Assembly (NCBI RefSeq): GCF_008974225.1
Contig: NZ_BKZR01000005.1
Location: forward strand, 40,775 to 104,774
Length of the DNA: 64,000 bases
Reading direction: 5' to 3'
Source: Weizmannia acidilactici
GTDB lineage: Bacteria; Bacillota; Bacilli; Bacillales; Bacillaceae_C
Shown here: one piece after another, positions 8,339-17,689 of the stretch
Position numbering within the stretch: the first letter of the stretch is position 1
Layout: each line of letters begins with the position of its first letter
Position numbers and translations under genes: made by a program
Notes under the pieces: generated by a model
What the model was told of the DNA's origin: nothing
The model's input: only the letters and a program-made list of their open reading frames with translations
Databases searched by the model: none

Positions 8339-10315
8339 TTAAAACTTATATTTTTTCACAATATCCTGCAAGTATTCTGCCAAGTAGGACAACGCCCTTG
8401 CCGAATCGGCAATATCGTCCATCGCCTTCAAATGGCTTTCAATAGAAGCGGCCATTTCTTCTGTTGCCGCTGCGTTTTCTTCGGCAATATGGGCAAGCTC
8501 ATTCGCAGTTGACGTAACTTCCTGGACGGATGCGGAAATTTCTTCAGAAACAGCCGCCATTTCCTCAACCTGCGGCGTAATCTCTTTCATGTCATCCATG
8601 ATCGTTTCGAATTTTTCGATCGTATCTTCCGAGCGGGCCACGCCGTCTTCTACATTTTTTGAAACCTTTTCCATTTCCCGCACGGAATCTTCCGTGTCGT
8701 TTTGGATTTTGGAAATCAAATTTTCAATTTCTTTTGTGGAATTTTGCGACTGGTCTGCCAGTTTTCTGATTTCTTCCGCTACAACCGCAAACCCTTTCCC
8801 ATGTTCGCCGGCCCTTGCCGCCTCAATCGCAGCATTTAGGGCAAGCAAATTTGTCTGGGCGGCAATTCCTTTAATCACCTCAGTAATTTGGCTGATCTGC
8901 TTCGAATTTTCGTAAAGGGCCTGGATTTTCGTATTGGAATGGGTTACAGATTCGGCAATGGATCTCATTTGCGCCACCGTCTCACGCACAGATTCCCCGC
9001 CGGCTTTAGCATGCTCCAATGTCGTATTTGACAAGTTTGAAATCACCATCGTGCTGTCCGCCACTTTTTCCATTGCTTTTGCAATTTCCCCCATTGCCTG
9101 GGCGCTGCTTTCCGTCCCGTTCGTCTGCGTTTCCGCGCCGCTGGCGATTTGGGCGGCTGCGGTATTGATTTCATGGCTCACCGATGTCGTATTTTCCGCG
9201 TTGGCCTTCAGCTGATCAGACGAGGATACGACCATCTCCGCGCTTTTATCGACTTGGTCAAGCAAATCACGCAAGCTGTCCTGCATCTTTTTAAAACTTT
9301 CGGCCAGTTCGCCGACTTCATCTTTTCTCCGCACATCAATTTTCTCCGTTAAATTACCCCCGGAAATCTTCAGTGCAGCTTCTTTCAGGCGGCTGATCGG
9401 CTTTGTTACCGAACGGATGACAAAATAAGTTAATAAAGTGCCGAGGACAAGAAATATGAAAACGATAAGAATGGTTTTTTGGACAATCGGCTTCGCTGCG
9501 TGATCAATTTCATTTGAATACATCGTCCCGGCAATTTTCCATCCCGTAAGGCTGTCGGTTGTAAAAAACATTTGCCTTTCCTGGCCTTTATATGTATAAG
9601 TTGTGTGACCGGAAACTTTGCCGAATACGGTATCATATACTTTTTCTTTCGCGTAAGTGCCCGGTGTTTTCCCCGGCATCACAACATATCGGCGGGCTGA
9701 GTCAACCAGAACGGCATAGCCGTTTTGCCCGATTTTAATTTTTTTTGCCAATCGCTGGACAGCGCTCATTTTCATGTCCACAGCGACAACGCCGGATTGG
9801 TCTTTTGTCGTTTCCGCAATCGTAATTACTGTCTCTCCTGTAACTGCATCCTTATAAGGGGCAGTAATAATCACTTTTCCGGGATTATCCATAGCTTGCA
9901 TGTACCATAGCCTTTGCCTCGGGTCGTAGCCCGACGGCAAATCGTTTTTCGGCCGGATAATCATCTTCCCGGATGCGGTGCCGACATAAACATTCAGGAC
10001 ATTCTCATTCAAATCGGCATATTGGCTGAACATATTCGTAATTAAGGATTGCTTTTTATAGGATGCGGATGAGATTTTTTTAGAAAAATAACTTACATCC
10101 TGCATCCGCGGTTGAATCGTGTCGCGCATAATCCCCTGCAAGAGTTTTACATTTTCTTCTGCATCACTGAGCATCTGCTTTTCAACCTGTATTTTTGCAG
10201 ACTGTTCTGAAAAATATCCGATCAGTACAGATGGAATAAGCAAAATGGATAAAATGGATATAATCAATTTCACCTTCATATTCCACCGTACATGTTTTTT
10301 CAAAATGTTTTCCAT
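8339..10315 (-). CDS. Methyl-accepting chemotaxis protein, dCache type
   Basis: Membrane chemoreceptor that signals through CheA/CheW. About 658 residues: a first membrane helix near 15-35, a large extracellular dCache sensor (residues about 40-280, with RQRLWYMQAM and ITAPYKDAVTGETVITIA), a second helix near 282-302, a HAMP domain (SVTKPISRLKEAALKI), and a long helical signalling region. The hairpin tip reads GIAAQTNLLALNAAIEAARA with GFAVVAEEIRKLADQS. ATG 10315 is preferred over an in-frame TTG at 10324 because AAAGGAG lies 9 nt upstream. It resembles the McpA/McpB/TlpA group; the ligand is not predictable here. Confidence 0.95.
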   Translation of the reverse strand: MENILKKHVRWNMKVKLIISILSILLIPSVLIGYFSEQSAKIQVEKQMLSDAEENVKLLQGIMRDTIQPRMQDVSYFSKKISSASYKKQSLITNMFSQYADLNENVLNVYVGTASGKMIIRPKNDLPSGYDPRQRLWYMQAMDNPGKVIITAPYKDAVTGETVITIAETTKDQSGVVAVDMKMSAVQRLAKKIKIGQNGYAVLVDSARRYVVMPGKTPGTYAKEKVYDTVFGKVSGHTTYTYKGQERQMFFTTDSLTGWKIAGTMYSNEIDHAAKPIVQKTILIVFIFLVLGTLLTYFVIRSVTKPISRLKEAALKISGGNLTEKIDVRRKDEVGELAESFKKMQDSLRDLLDQVDKSAEMVVSSSDQLKANAENTTSVSHEINTAAAQIASGAETQTNGTESSAQAMGEIAKAMEKVADSTMVISNLSNTTLEHAKAGGESVRETVAQMRSIAESVTHSNTKIQALYENSKQISQITEVIKGIAAQTNLLALNAAIEAARAGEHGKGFAVVAEEIRKLADQSQNSTKEIENLISKIQNDTEDSVREMEKVSKNVEDGVARSEDTIEKFETIMDDMKEITPQVEEMAAVSEEISASVQEVTSTANELAHIAEENAAATEEMAASIESHLKAMDDIADSARALSYLAEYLQDIVKKYKF

Positions 10316-10629
10316 CTGGTTCAACTCCTTTGGCTGATTTTTCTGTCTGTGCAGTCCCCTAATTTTTTTATCGTTTAGTATGATGGTTCATAAATAGTCC
10401 TTTTGCCCTATATTGCAAAAAGTGAAAAGAGGGAAGAAGGCCTACATTCCCATCACACCGCTTTTTCTTTTCAAATGTGAGGATTTTATGAACATATTTT
10501 CATCTCGAATTTAAGGCTGGACTTGGCAGGGAAAAAGCCGGCTGCCAATCTTGTCGATTACCGGAAAGAGGATTAAAACGCTTACTTCGTCAAAAAATAC
10601 GGCGATTTTAAAATTATTTAATTTTTCCC
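10316..10629. other. Intergenic region, no gene seen
   Basis: About 310 bases between the divergent chemoreceptor and serine operons. I see no convincing SigD (flagellar-type) promoter for the receptor and no conserved protein fragment. The only clear signal is the SigA promoter at its right edge. Confidence 0.5.
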
Positions 10630-10658
10630 TTTACATAAATAAAAACACCTGTTAGAAT
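10630..10658 (+). promoter_or_regulatory. Promoter of the serine T-box operon
   Basis: TTTACA (10630-10635), a 17-nt spacer and TAGAAT (10653-10658), just upstream of the T-box leader. Confidence 0.7.
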
Positions 10659-10664
10659 ATTTTA

Positions 10665-10937
10665 CACAGAGAAAGTTAACCCCATTGGAAAAAGTAATGA
10701 TGAAGAAGGCGTATTTGCAAAAAGCCACAGAGAGTCGGTGGTTGCTGTGAACCGATGCTTTTGCCAATACAATGCCCAGCGCTTCTGAACTGGCCGGCTG
10801 AAATTGGAGTAGGCTGGACCCGGCACACGCCGTTATTTTGCCCAGAGGCTGCTTTTTCGCAGCAAAAGAGGGTGGCACCACGGTATATCACGTCCCTCAT
10901 AACAAGGATCACCTTGTTATGAGGGCGTTTTATTTTT
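10665..10937 (+). ncRNA. T-box leader, Ser specifier (AGC)
   Basis: Stem I contains AGAGAGTCGGTGG. The specifier AGC (10778-10780) is followed by GCTTCTGAA, the same context as the Trp leaders. The T-box motif reads TGGCACCACG (10873-10882), a variant of TGGNACCGCG; its C fits the G discriminator expected for tRNA-Ser. The terminator stem is CCCTCATAACAAGG with CCTTGTTATGAGGG (10894-10925), followed by a T-run. It controls the aminotransferase-serA pair. Confidence 0.9.
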
Positions 10938-10967
10938 AATCTTTAAAAATGGAGGATTGACGCACAC

Positions 10968-12128
10968 ATGCTTTTTTGCAAGGAATCTTTATTCACACCC
11001 GGCCCGACACCTGTACCGGATCGAGTGAAACAAGCAATGAACCAGCCCATGGTGGCCCACCGCAGCGAAGTTTTTTCCAATAATCTCAAGCAGGTTGCAA
11101 CCAGATTGATGCCGGTTTTCGGAAGCAAAGAACCGGTCATCGTCATAGCCGGCAGCGGGACATCCGCATTGGAAAGCGCCGTCTGCAACGTAGTCCATGA
11201 AGGCGACCATGTCGTTGTGGTTGTAACCGGGGTATTTGGGGAACGTTTTGCCTCCATTTGCGAGTCATACGGTGTCAATGTACACCGCCTCGATATAGAA
11301 TGGGGAACCGCCTGCCGCCCGGAACAGCTTGAAACTTTCTTAAAAGGCCTGGAACACCCGGTCAAAGCCGTTTTTGCCACTTATTGTGAAACATCGACAT
11401 CAGTTTTAAACCCGGTCAAGGATCTTGGGGCGGTCGTAAAACGGCTGACGGACGCGCTGTACATCGTCGATGGTGTCAGCTGTATCGGCGGCGTGCCGGT
11501 GGATATGGAAGAATACCAGATCGATATTCTTGTTTCCGGTTCGCAAAAAGCGCTGATGCTGCCGCCGGGACTTGCCTTTGTCGCAGTGAACAAGCGTGCC
11601 AAAGAAGAAATCAAAAACGGGCCGAAAAAACGGTTTTACCTCGACTTAAACCGTTATATCCAATCATATGATGAAGGGACGACAACGCCGTTTACCCCGC
11701 CTGTCTCAATGGTTTACGGCGCCAACGAAGTATGCCAAATGATTGAAGAGGAAGGTTTTGGCAATGTCATTAAGCGGCATGAAATTTTAAGGGATATGAC
11801 CCGTGCCGGCGTGAAAGCCCTTGGTCTTCCGCTTTTAGTGGAAAATGATGCGGATGCCTCACCTACGGTTACCGCCGTCAAACCGGCTGACGGCAAAGCA
11901 AACGTGATCAAAAAATACTTACAGGAACATTTTTCTATGGCCATCGCAAGCGGGCAGAAGCAGCTGAAAGGGAAAATTTTCCGCATCGGCCATATGGGCT
12001 ACAGCACCCCATTTGATGTTTTAAACGTTTTAACAGCATTGGAAATGGTTGTACACGAATTGGAAGGAAGAGATACATTTGGCATTGCGGTGAAAAAAGC
12101 AGAGGAGGTATGGAAAGCACATGTTTAA
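10968..12128 (+). CDS. Class V aminotransferase (probable serine-pathway aminotransferase)
   Basis: PLP aminotransferase of the alanine-glyoxylate / serine-pyruvate branch, 386 residues. FTPGPTPVPDRV is at the start, with AGSGTSALESAV (cofactor phosphate loop) and the PLP lysine in VSGSQKALMLPPG near residue 200. GGAGG precedes ATG 10968 with a long spacer (about 13 nt). It overlaps serA and shares its Ser T-box, so it probably makes serine or phosphoserine from the SerA product, standing in for classical SerC. That role is inference; glyoxylate or other ureide-type substrates (PucG-like) are the alternative. Confidence 0.85.
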   Translation: MLFCKESLFTPGPTPVPDRVKQAMNQPMVAHRSEVFSNNLKQVATRLMPVFGSKEPVIVIAGSGTSALESAVCNVVHEGDHVVVVVTGVFGERFASICESYGVNVHRLDIEWGTACRPEQLETFLKGLEHPVKAVFATYCETSTSVLNPVKDLGAVVKRLTDALYIVDGVSCIGGVPVDMEEYQIDILVSGSQKALMLPPGLAFVAVNKRAKEEIKNGPKKRFYLDLNRYIQSYDEGTTTPFTPPVSMVYGANEVCQMIEEEGFGNVIKRHEILRDMTRAGVKALGLPLLVENDADASPTVTAVKPADGKANVIKKYLQEHFSMAIASGQKQLKGKIFRIGHMGYSTPFDVLNVLTALEMVVHELEGRDTFGIAVKKAEEVWKAHV

Positions 12129-13746
12129 AATTTTGGTCACGGATAAAGTCAGCGAAGAAGGCCTGAAAAAATTATATGCACACAAAGATTTTATCGTCGA
12201 ACATAAACCCGGGATCGCGCCGCAGGATCTGAAGGCAGTGATCGGACAGTATGACGGCCTGATCGTGCGCAACCAGACAAAAGTCACAAAAGACATTATT
12301 GAAGCGGCCGGCAATTTGCGCGTCATTGCCCGTGCCGGCGTCGGCGTCGACAATATTGATGTCGATGCAGCCACCAGAAAAGGAATCATTGTCGTCAATT
12401 CGCCGGGCGGAAATACCATTTCAGCAACAGAACACACTTTGGCCATGATGCTTTCCCTCTCCCGCAATATTCCTCAGGCCCACCGATCCGCTTCCAGGGG
12501 AAAATGGGAACGCGAAAAATTTAAAGGCGTCGAGCTTTTCAAGAAAACGCTCGGCATCATCGGAACAGGGAAAATCGGCACAGAGGTTACAAAACGGGCA
12601 AAAGCATTTGAAATGACGGTACTCGGTTATGACCCGTACTTAACGGAAGAACGTGCTAGCAAGCTCGGCATTAAGAAAGCGACGCTTGATGAAATTGCCG
12701 CGCAATCCGATTTTATTACCCTCCATACGCCGCTCATGAAAGAAACAAGGCACATGATCGATGAAACATTTTTGGCGAAAACGAAAAAAGGCGTACGCAT
12801 CATCAACTGCGCGCGCGGCGGGCTTGTCGACGAGCAGGCGCTCCTTAAGGCGCTGAAGGAAGGCCGTGTCGCCGGCGCCGCTTTGGACGTATTTGAGAAA
12901 GAGCCGGAAATCACGCCGGGGCTTTTAGAACTGCCGAATGTGATTGTCACGCCGCATCTGGGCGCATCGACCCAGGAAGCGCAAATCCGGGTGGCCGTCG
13001 ATGTCAGCGAAGAAATCATCAATATTTTTGAATCACAGGCAATCCGAAACGCCATCAATATGCCGCAGACTTCCGGGGAAAACTGGGAACGGATGGAACC
13101 GTACCTGCTCCTCGGCGAACAGGTGGCACAACTCGGCATCCAATTGCTTCGTGAAGCGCCGGAAAAAATTGAAATTACGTATGCCGGCGACTTGCTCGAA
13201 GAAGATACGAAGCTGTTGACGAGAACAATCATTAAAGGCATTCTCAGCCACCATCTCGGCAGCACGGTCAATCTTGTCAACGCCCTCCATCTGTTGAAAG
13301 AGCAGGGGCTGACTTACAACATCCAGCGGAATGCTTCGTTCAAGGGCTTCTCCAATTATTTGGAACTTTCGCTTTACAAAGAAGGCAAGCAAGTCAATAT
13401 CGGTGCTTCGATCATCAACGGATTCGGCGGCCGCATCGTCAAATTAAACGATTACCGTGTCGATATCCGGCCGGAACAGCATCTGCTTTATATCCGGCAT
13501 CTTGATATTCCGGGCATGATCGGCCAGGTCGGCTCAATCCTCGGCGATAATGACACGAATATCGGCACAATGCAGGTCGGCCGGAAAGAAATCGGCGGTG
13601 AAGCCATCATGGTGCTGACTTTAGATAAAACCGTCAGCCGCAAAGTGCTGGATCAACTAAGAGGTCTGATCGGCATGAAAGATGTCCAAATTTTAGAACT
13701 GACAACAGGATATACCTTTCAGGAAGAGCCCTTTGTAGAGGTGTAA
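12121..13746 (+). CDS. serA: D-3-phosphoglycerate dehydrogenase
   Basis: NAD-dependent oxidation of 3-phosphoglycerate, the first step of serine synthesis. 541 residues: catalytic domain with RAGVGVDNIDVDAA, Rossmann motif LGIIGTGKIGTEV, INCARGGLVDEQAL, and the catalytic His in VTPHLGASTQEAQ. An intervening substrate-binding domain follows, then a C-terminal ACT domain (HLDIPGMIGQVGSILGD) that usually mediates serine feedback. AGGAGG precedes the start, which overlaps the aminotransferase by 8 bases. Confidence 0.97.
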   Translation: MFKILVTDKVSEEGLKKLYAHKDFIVEHKPGIAPQDLKAVIGQYDGLIVRNQTKVTKDIIEAAGNLRVIARAGVGVDNIDVDAATRKGIIVVNSPGGNTISATEHTLAMMLSLSRNIPQAHRSASRGKWEREKFKGVELFKKTLGIIGTGKIGTEVTKRAKAFEMTVLGYDPYLTEERASKLGIKKATLDEIAAQSDFITLHTPLMKETRHMIDETFLAKTKKGVRIINCARGGLVDEQALLKALKEGRVAGAALDVFEKEPEITPGLLELPNVIVTPHLGASTQEAQIRVAVDVSEEIINIFESQAIRNAINMPQTSGENWERMEPYLLLGEQVAQLGIQLLREAPEKIEITYAGDLLEEDTKLLTRTIIKGILSHHLGSTVNLVNALHLLKEQGLTYNIQRNASFKGFSNYLELSLYKEGKQVNIGASIINGFGGRIVKLNDYRVDIRPEQHLLYIRHLDIPGMIGQVGSILGDNDTNIGTMQVGRKEIGGEAIMVLTLDKTVSRKVLDQLRGLIGMKDVQILELTTGYTFQEEPFVEV

Positions 13747-13750
13747 TGGG

Positions 13751-13789
13751 AAAAAAGCATTCACGCAGTACAGCGTGAACGCTTTTTTT
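13751..13789. terminator. Terminator after serA
   Basis: AAAAAGCATTCACGC pairs with GCGTGAACGCTTTTTTT, 5 bases after the serA stop. It may also serve the convergent EIIC gene on the minus strand. Confidence 0.88.
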
Positions 13790-13847
13790 GAATGGGAATG
13801 GACACATTTGAATACGACAAAAGTCCAGCCCGCTTTTCTGTCTCTGC

Positions 13848-14876
13848 TTACTGTACTTCCATTCGCAGATCGCCGGCTTTCGCCCATCCAAGTACTTTCA
13901 GGAAATGGTAAATGCCAAGTGTCGTAAAAATCGGCAAGATAATGCCCGATGCCACAAAGGCAAGCAACACACCGACGCCCTGGTTCGCCAAGATATTCAG
14001 TGGAGCGATCAAAGAATTCAAGCCAAGCCCGCCGAGTTCATACGGTACTTTCAAATGGAACGCCATCGTCGCAACCGGTGCGCAAATGAGCGACGAAATA
14101 AATGGTGGAATGACAAGGCGCGGATTTTTGATCAAATTCGGGAACTGTACTTTTGGTGTAATCAACGATTGGGCAATGTTTCCGCCCCAGTCATTCTGCT
14201 TCAACGACATTGCCGTGAAACCAACAAATTGCACTGTACATCCGATCAGAGCGGCTGCGCTCGAAACCGGGTCAAGCTGCAACGCAATCGCAAGTGCAGC
14301 CGAAGATGACGGCGACATCAAGAGAATGCTCCAAACAAGCGATACAACCATCGAACCTAAAAGTGGTGAACCTTGTACAGATGTAGTGATTTCCCCGCTC
14401 AGCCATTGCAAAAACGGTGTTGTCACAGCAGCCAGCCCGGCTCCGGCAACTCCGCCGACAAGAATAGACGCAAACGGAATAGCCATCATATCCAGCTTCG
14501 TTTTTCCTGTAATACGTTTCCCAACCCAGGTTGCAACAACAGCAGCCAGCACCGCGCTGACAGGCTGGCCCGTTGCGATCGTAATTAAACCATCCGATGT
14601 CGTGTGAATTGCATTACCGCCAACCGCCGCGCAGGCCATTGCGCTGAAAATAACCAAAGTATTGCCGCCGAGCTGGTATGCGACACCTGCACCAATCGCC
14701 GGAGCGAGCAGCGATTTCGTAGCGGCACCGATCGTAAGAAATCCGTCCCAGCCTAAAAATTTGCCAAATGTTTCAAATAATAGACCAAGCCCCAAAGTCA
14801 CCAGTACTGCGTTCGCAATCCCTGCAGACGCCTTATAACTTCGATCAATGATGTAATCTTTTGTAGCCTGTTTCAT
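13848..14876 (-). CDS. PTS EIIC-like membrane protein (PTS_EIIC_2 type)
   Basis: Integral membrane protein of about 342 residues with some 8-10 hydrophobic segments. It resembles the stand-alone EIIC-like family of Bacillota rather than a classical sugar permease: no EIIA or EIIB domain or gene is nearby. Conserved-looking stretches include GGNAIHTTSDG, LLMSPSSSAALAIAL and PPFISSLICAP. ATG 14876 (MKQATKDYI) is favoured because GGGAG lies 8 nt upstream. Substrate unknown; the call is by resemblance. Confidence 0.7.
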   Translation of the reverse strand: MKQATKDYIIDRSYKASAGIANAVLVTLGLGLLFETFGKFLGWDGFLTIGAATKSLLAPAIGAGVAYQLGGNTLVIFSAMACAAVGGNAIHTTSDGLITIATGQPVSAVLAAVVATWVGKRITGKTKLDMMAIPFASILVGGVAGAGLAAVTTPFLQWLSGEITTSVQGSPLLGSMVVSLVWSILLMSPSSSAALAIALQLDPVSSAAALIGCTVQFVGFTAMSLKQNDWGGNIAQSLITPKVQFPNLIKNPRLVIPPFISSLICAPVATMAFHLKVPYELGGLGLNSLIAPLNILANQGVGVLLAFVASGIILPIFTTLGIYHFLKVLGWAKAGDLRMEVQ

Positions 14877-15352
14877 CTTCCCCACTCCCATATTGTTGTT
14901 ATAATATTCTGTAATCGTTACCCGAATAAAAAACCAACTGCAATAGGCGCTTTTATCTGTTTGGGCGCCTCATTTTTGGATGGTTGGCGGACTAAAACAA
15001 ATCTAATTGTGTGAATATGTCAACACCGCTTCAGTATAAGAGAATGATGTGCAAAATTTCAGATTTAAGAAAATATATCATCCAGGTCTGCCCCTTTTTG
15101 CTTTGATGTTGAAATATTACATCAATTAAAAAATAAAGTCAATCTTATATTTTATTTAAAAATATTATTTTTTAACATTTTTTATCCTACTCGTAACGGT
15201 TTGCGCTCTTGTTCCGTTTAATATAAACTATTTCAACAAAGTAAGCTTGTTCGTTTTTCTCACCAAAAATTTCTTGTAAAGTTTTCACTTAACCTAATGC
15301 AAGCGCCATTTTTTGAAAATTCATTTTTCGTATGTGATAAAATATGCCATAC
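14877..15352. other. AT-rich intergenic region, no gene seen
   Basis: About 475 bases of AT-rich DNA upstream of the EIIC gene. A TTGACA on the minus strand near 15020 lacks a good -10 at normal spacing. I see no riboswitch or repeat. The size suggests a regulated upstream region for the EIIC gene. Confidence 0.4.
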
Positions 15353-15382
15353 AAAAAAGGCATGGCGGTGCATGCCTTTTTT
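15353..15382. terminator. Terminator of the HAD hydrolase gene
   Basis: AAAAAAGGCATG, loop GCGGTG, CATGCCTTTTTT: a near-perfect symmetrical hairpin with T-runs on both strands, 2 bases after the minus-strand stop. Confidence 0.9.
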
Positions 15383-15384
15383 GC

Positions 15385-16515
15385 TTACATAAAAATAGTT
15401 TTGAGATCTGTCACATTTTCAAAAATATAATCGGCGCCATGGGCTTCAAATTCAACCCTTGCCTCTTTGCCGGATAAGCCGGTTAAAATCCCGGCAAAAA
15501 CGCAGCCCATTTTTTGTGCTGCCAAAAGATCAGCAAGTGAATCGCCGACGATTAAAACTTCTTTTCCGTTTTTAAGCGGAAGCGGGGTGTTCACACAATC
15601 ACGGACAGAGGTCTGCTTTCCTTCTAAAGCGAACAAATAGGTGAAAGGATTCGGTTTTGCAAGCGGGGTGGCGCTGCCCAGTTCCCCTTCCGCCTTTAAA
15701 ACTTCGTCCGCGGTCACAATATGGTTTTCATCAAATAAAGGCAGCCAACCCAGCGCGCGGAACGGCCCGTACGTTTCCAGCTGCGGCCTCCCCGTCCCGA
15801 CGCCGAGGTTCAATCCTTTTTCCGACAGATAAGAAAATAAATCAGCAATCTCTTCCGGCCCGGCAAGCGGAATTTCTTCTTCCAAAAATCCTTTTTTCCC
15901 GGTTTGAACGCTTGGTTTCCCGGTGGAAGCAAGAATATGTTGGTCACCAACATACCATTCTTGGGAAGCATGTTCACACACAGACCAGAGCGCACCCTTT
16001 CTCCCAAGCGCTGTGCCGGTGATGCCGAATTTTTCAAAAGCAAGCTGATCCAATACCTTCAGCAAATCCTGTTTTGTTTCCGGCCTTCCCGCAAAATCTT
16101 TTAAAAATACCCCAAAATCCGTGGATACTTGATAGTTTGCAAGTATTCCGCGGATATCGCCTAGCACCTCGTAATCGATCTCGTGCGTCAGCCACTCCCG
16201 GATTTTGCCGGCCTCTTTTTCCTTAATCTGCGAAAGCAAGTGCAATAGCTGGCAAGTGAACGTTAAATAGATCATGTCCCAATTGGCGTTCATGCCTTGT
16301 GATTTTAGATGCCGGAGCACCTGGTCGTTTCGGAAAACTTCAGCCCGGATGCGTGTAATTTCTTCATCCGATAATGTGGTTTTAAATTTTTCCGGTGCAA
16401 GCCCTAAATAATGGCTGCTATGTATCATTTCCCAAACGGTTAAGCCCGAAGCGTCAAAATAGCGCTCTTCGCTTAGCAAAACACCGTCCACATCAAATAA
16501 TACCGTTCGAATCAT
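15385..16515 (-). CDS. HAD-superfamily hydrolase with a large insert
   Basis: About 376 residues. The four HAD motifs are visible: nucleophile DVDGV near residue 8, GVGTGRPQ (motif II), KPNPFTYLF (motif III Lys) and VGDSLADLLAAQKMG (motif IV). Between motifs I and II lie roughly 230 residues of mostly helical sequence, far more than the usual cap, so it may carry an unusual cap domain. ATG 16515 follows GAGGTGAAGAG. It lies downstream of the ilv-leu terminator. Substrate unknown. Confidence 0.8.
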   Translation of the reverse strand: MIRTVLFDVDGVLLSEERYFDASGLTVWEMIHSSHYLGLAPEKFKTTLSDEEITRIRAEVFRNDQVLRHLKSQGMNANWDMIYLTFTCQLLHLLSQIKEKEAGKIREWLTHEIDYEVLGDIRGILANYQVSTDFGVFLKDFAGRPETKQDLLKVLDQLAFEKFGITGTALGRKGALWSVCEHASQEWYVGDQHILASTGKPSVQTGKKGFLEEEIPLAGPEEIADLFSYLSEKGLNLGVGTGRPQLETYGPFRALGWLPLFDENHIVTADEVLKAEGELGSATPLAKPNPFTYLFALEGKQTSVRDCVNTPLPLKNGKEVLIVGDSLADLLAAQKMGCVFAGILTGLSGKEARVEFEAHGADYIFENVTDLKTIFM

Positions 16516-16614
16516 CTCTTCACCTCTTTCCAACATTAGTGTAACAAAATATTGCGTTTTTTCATATATTTTTTGAAGACTTTGTTAGCAAAACTGGGAA
16601 ATGCGCAAAGAAAA

Positions 16615-16673
16615 GGCGCCTTGGGCAATATAAAGGTGAATGTCGCCTTAATATATTGCACCGGTTCGGCGCC
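16615..16673 (-). terminator. Probable terminator of the ilv-leu operon
   Basis: GGCGCC arms at each end with inner GCAATATA/TATATTGC pairing; on the minus strand TTTTC follows. It lies between the ilvA stop and the HAD gene. Confidence 0.65.
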
Positions 16674-16680
16674 CCGCTTT

Positions 16681-17631
16681 CTATAGTGAAACAAGCTTAT
16701 GTTTTTTTTTGCCTGCCATTGCCAGCCGTTTGAAGTAGGAAATTTTATCCAGATCGGCATTTCCGCCGCTGACCACGATGCCGATATGCCTGCCGGGCAC
16801 GCCCAGTTTGCCGCTCAATACGGCCGCAAATGCCGCGGCACCTGCACCCTCGACAAACATCTTCTCGCGCTCTAGCATATAAATAATGGCTGTGGCAATC
16901 TCTTCGTCGCTTACGATGACAATATCATCCACATACCGGCTGATCAGCGGAAAAGTAAGCTCCCCAGTTTCTTTGACGAGTATGCCGTCCGCGATGCCCG
17001 AGACATGGGCAAGCCGCCCGCTTCCCATTCCTTTAAAAAGGTTGTAGGCAGACGGAGCCCCTTCCGATTGCACCCCGATGACCCGGATTTTTGAATCATA
17101 ATTTTTCAGCATGCAGGCCATGCCGGCAATCAAACCACCACCACCGACAGGAATGACCACGGTGTCGAGGTCGGCGCACTGCTGGATCATTTCAAGTGCA
17201 ATCGTACCCTGGCCGGCCATCACTTCATAATCGTCAAAAGGGTGAATAAACGTTGCACCGCTGATTTGCTGGTCTAAAACAGCAGCTTCATAAGCTTCTT
17301 GAAAAGATTCGCCGGTCAACACGACTTCCGCGCCATACGCTTTTGTCGCCATGACTTTCGCGAGCGGCGTTTTTTCTGGCATATAAATTTTCGCTTTAAT
17401 ACCCTGCTTCGTTGCCGAAAAAGCCACCCCCTGCGCATGGTTGCCGGCGGACGCAGCAATCACGCCGTTTTTCCTCGCCGCACCGGACAGGTTCGTAATC
17501 TTATTCAGCGCGCCCCTGATCTTAAAAGAACCGGTGCGCTGCAAGTTTTCCATTTTAAAATATAATCTCGTTCCCGCCATTTCATTGAATGTCGCCGATT
17601 GGTTCAACGGCGTCCGGTGCACGATCGGCAA
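16681..17631 (-). CDS. ilvA: Threonine dehydratase, short form without ACT domain
   Basis: PLP enzyme making 2-oxobutanoate from threonine, the entry to isoleucine. 316 residues: PLP lysine in TGSFKIRGALNKI, AASAGNHAQGVA, VPVGGGGLIAGM. It ends after the catalytic domain (GGNADLDKISYFKRL), so it lacks the regulatory domain of the roughly 420-residue biosynthetic enzyme. The open frame reaches only TTG 17631, yet the upstream in-frame sequence encodes family-like SLQTKDVIEAFENLL. An ATG with AAAGGA at 17681 is one base out of frame across a G4 run. One extra G would restore the start. Confidence 0.85.
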   Translation of the reverse strand: MPIVHRTPLNQSATFNEMAGTRLYFKMENLQRTGSFKIRGALNKITNLSGAARKNGVIAASAGNHAQGVAFSATKQGIKAKIYMPEKTPLAKVMATKAYGAEVVLTGESFQEAYEAAVLDQQISGATFIHPFDDYEVMAGQGTIALEMIQQCADLDTVVIPVGGGGLIAGMACMLKNYDSKIRVIGVQSEGAPSAYNLFKGMGSGRLAHVSGIADGILVKETGELTFPLISRYVDDIVIVSDEEIATAIIYMLEREKMFVEGAGAAAFAAVLSGKLGVPGRHIGIVVSGGNADLDKISYFKRLAMAGKKKHKLVSL

Positions 17632-17689
17632 TAAATTTTCAAACGCTTCTATAACGTCTTTCGTTTGTAAAGAATCCCCATTGTCCTTT

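Noticed and set aside
10480..10620. Possible peptide remnant (NAYFVKKYGDF) in the gap before the serine operon
   Set aside because: Short, preceded by stops, no ribosome site and no family recognised.
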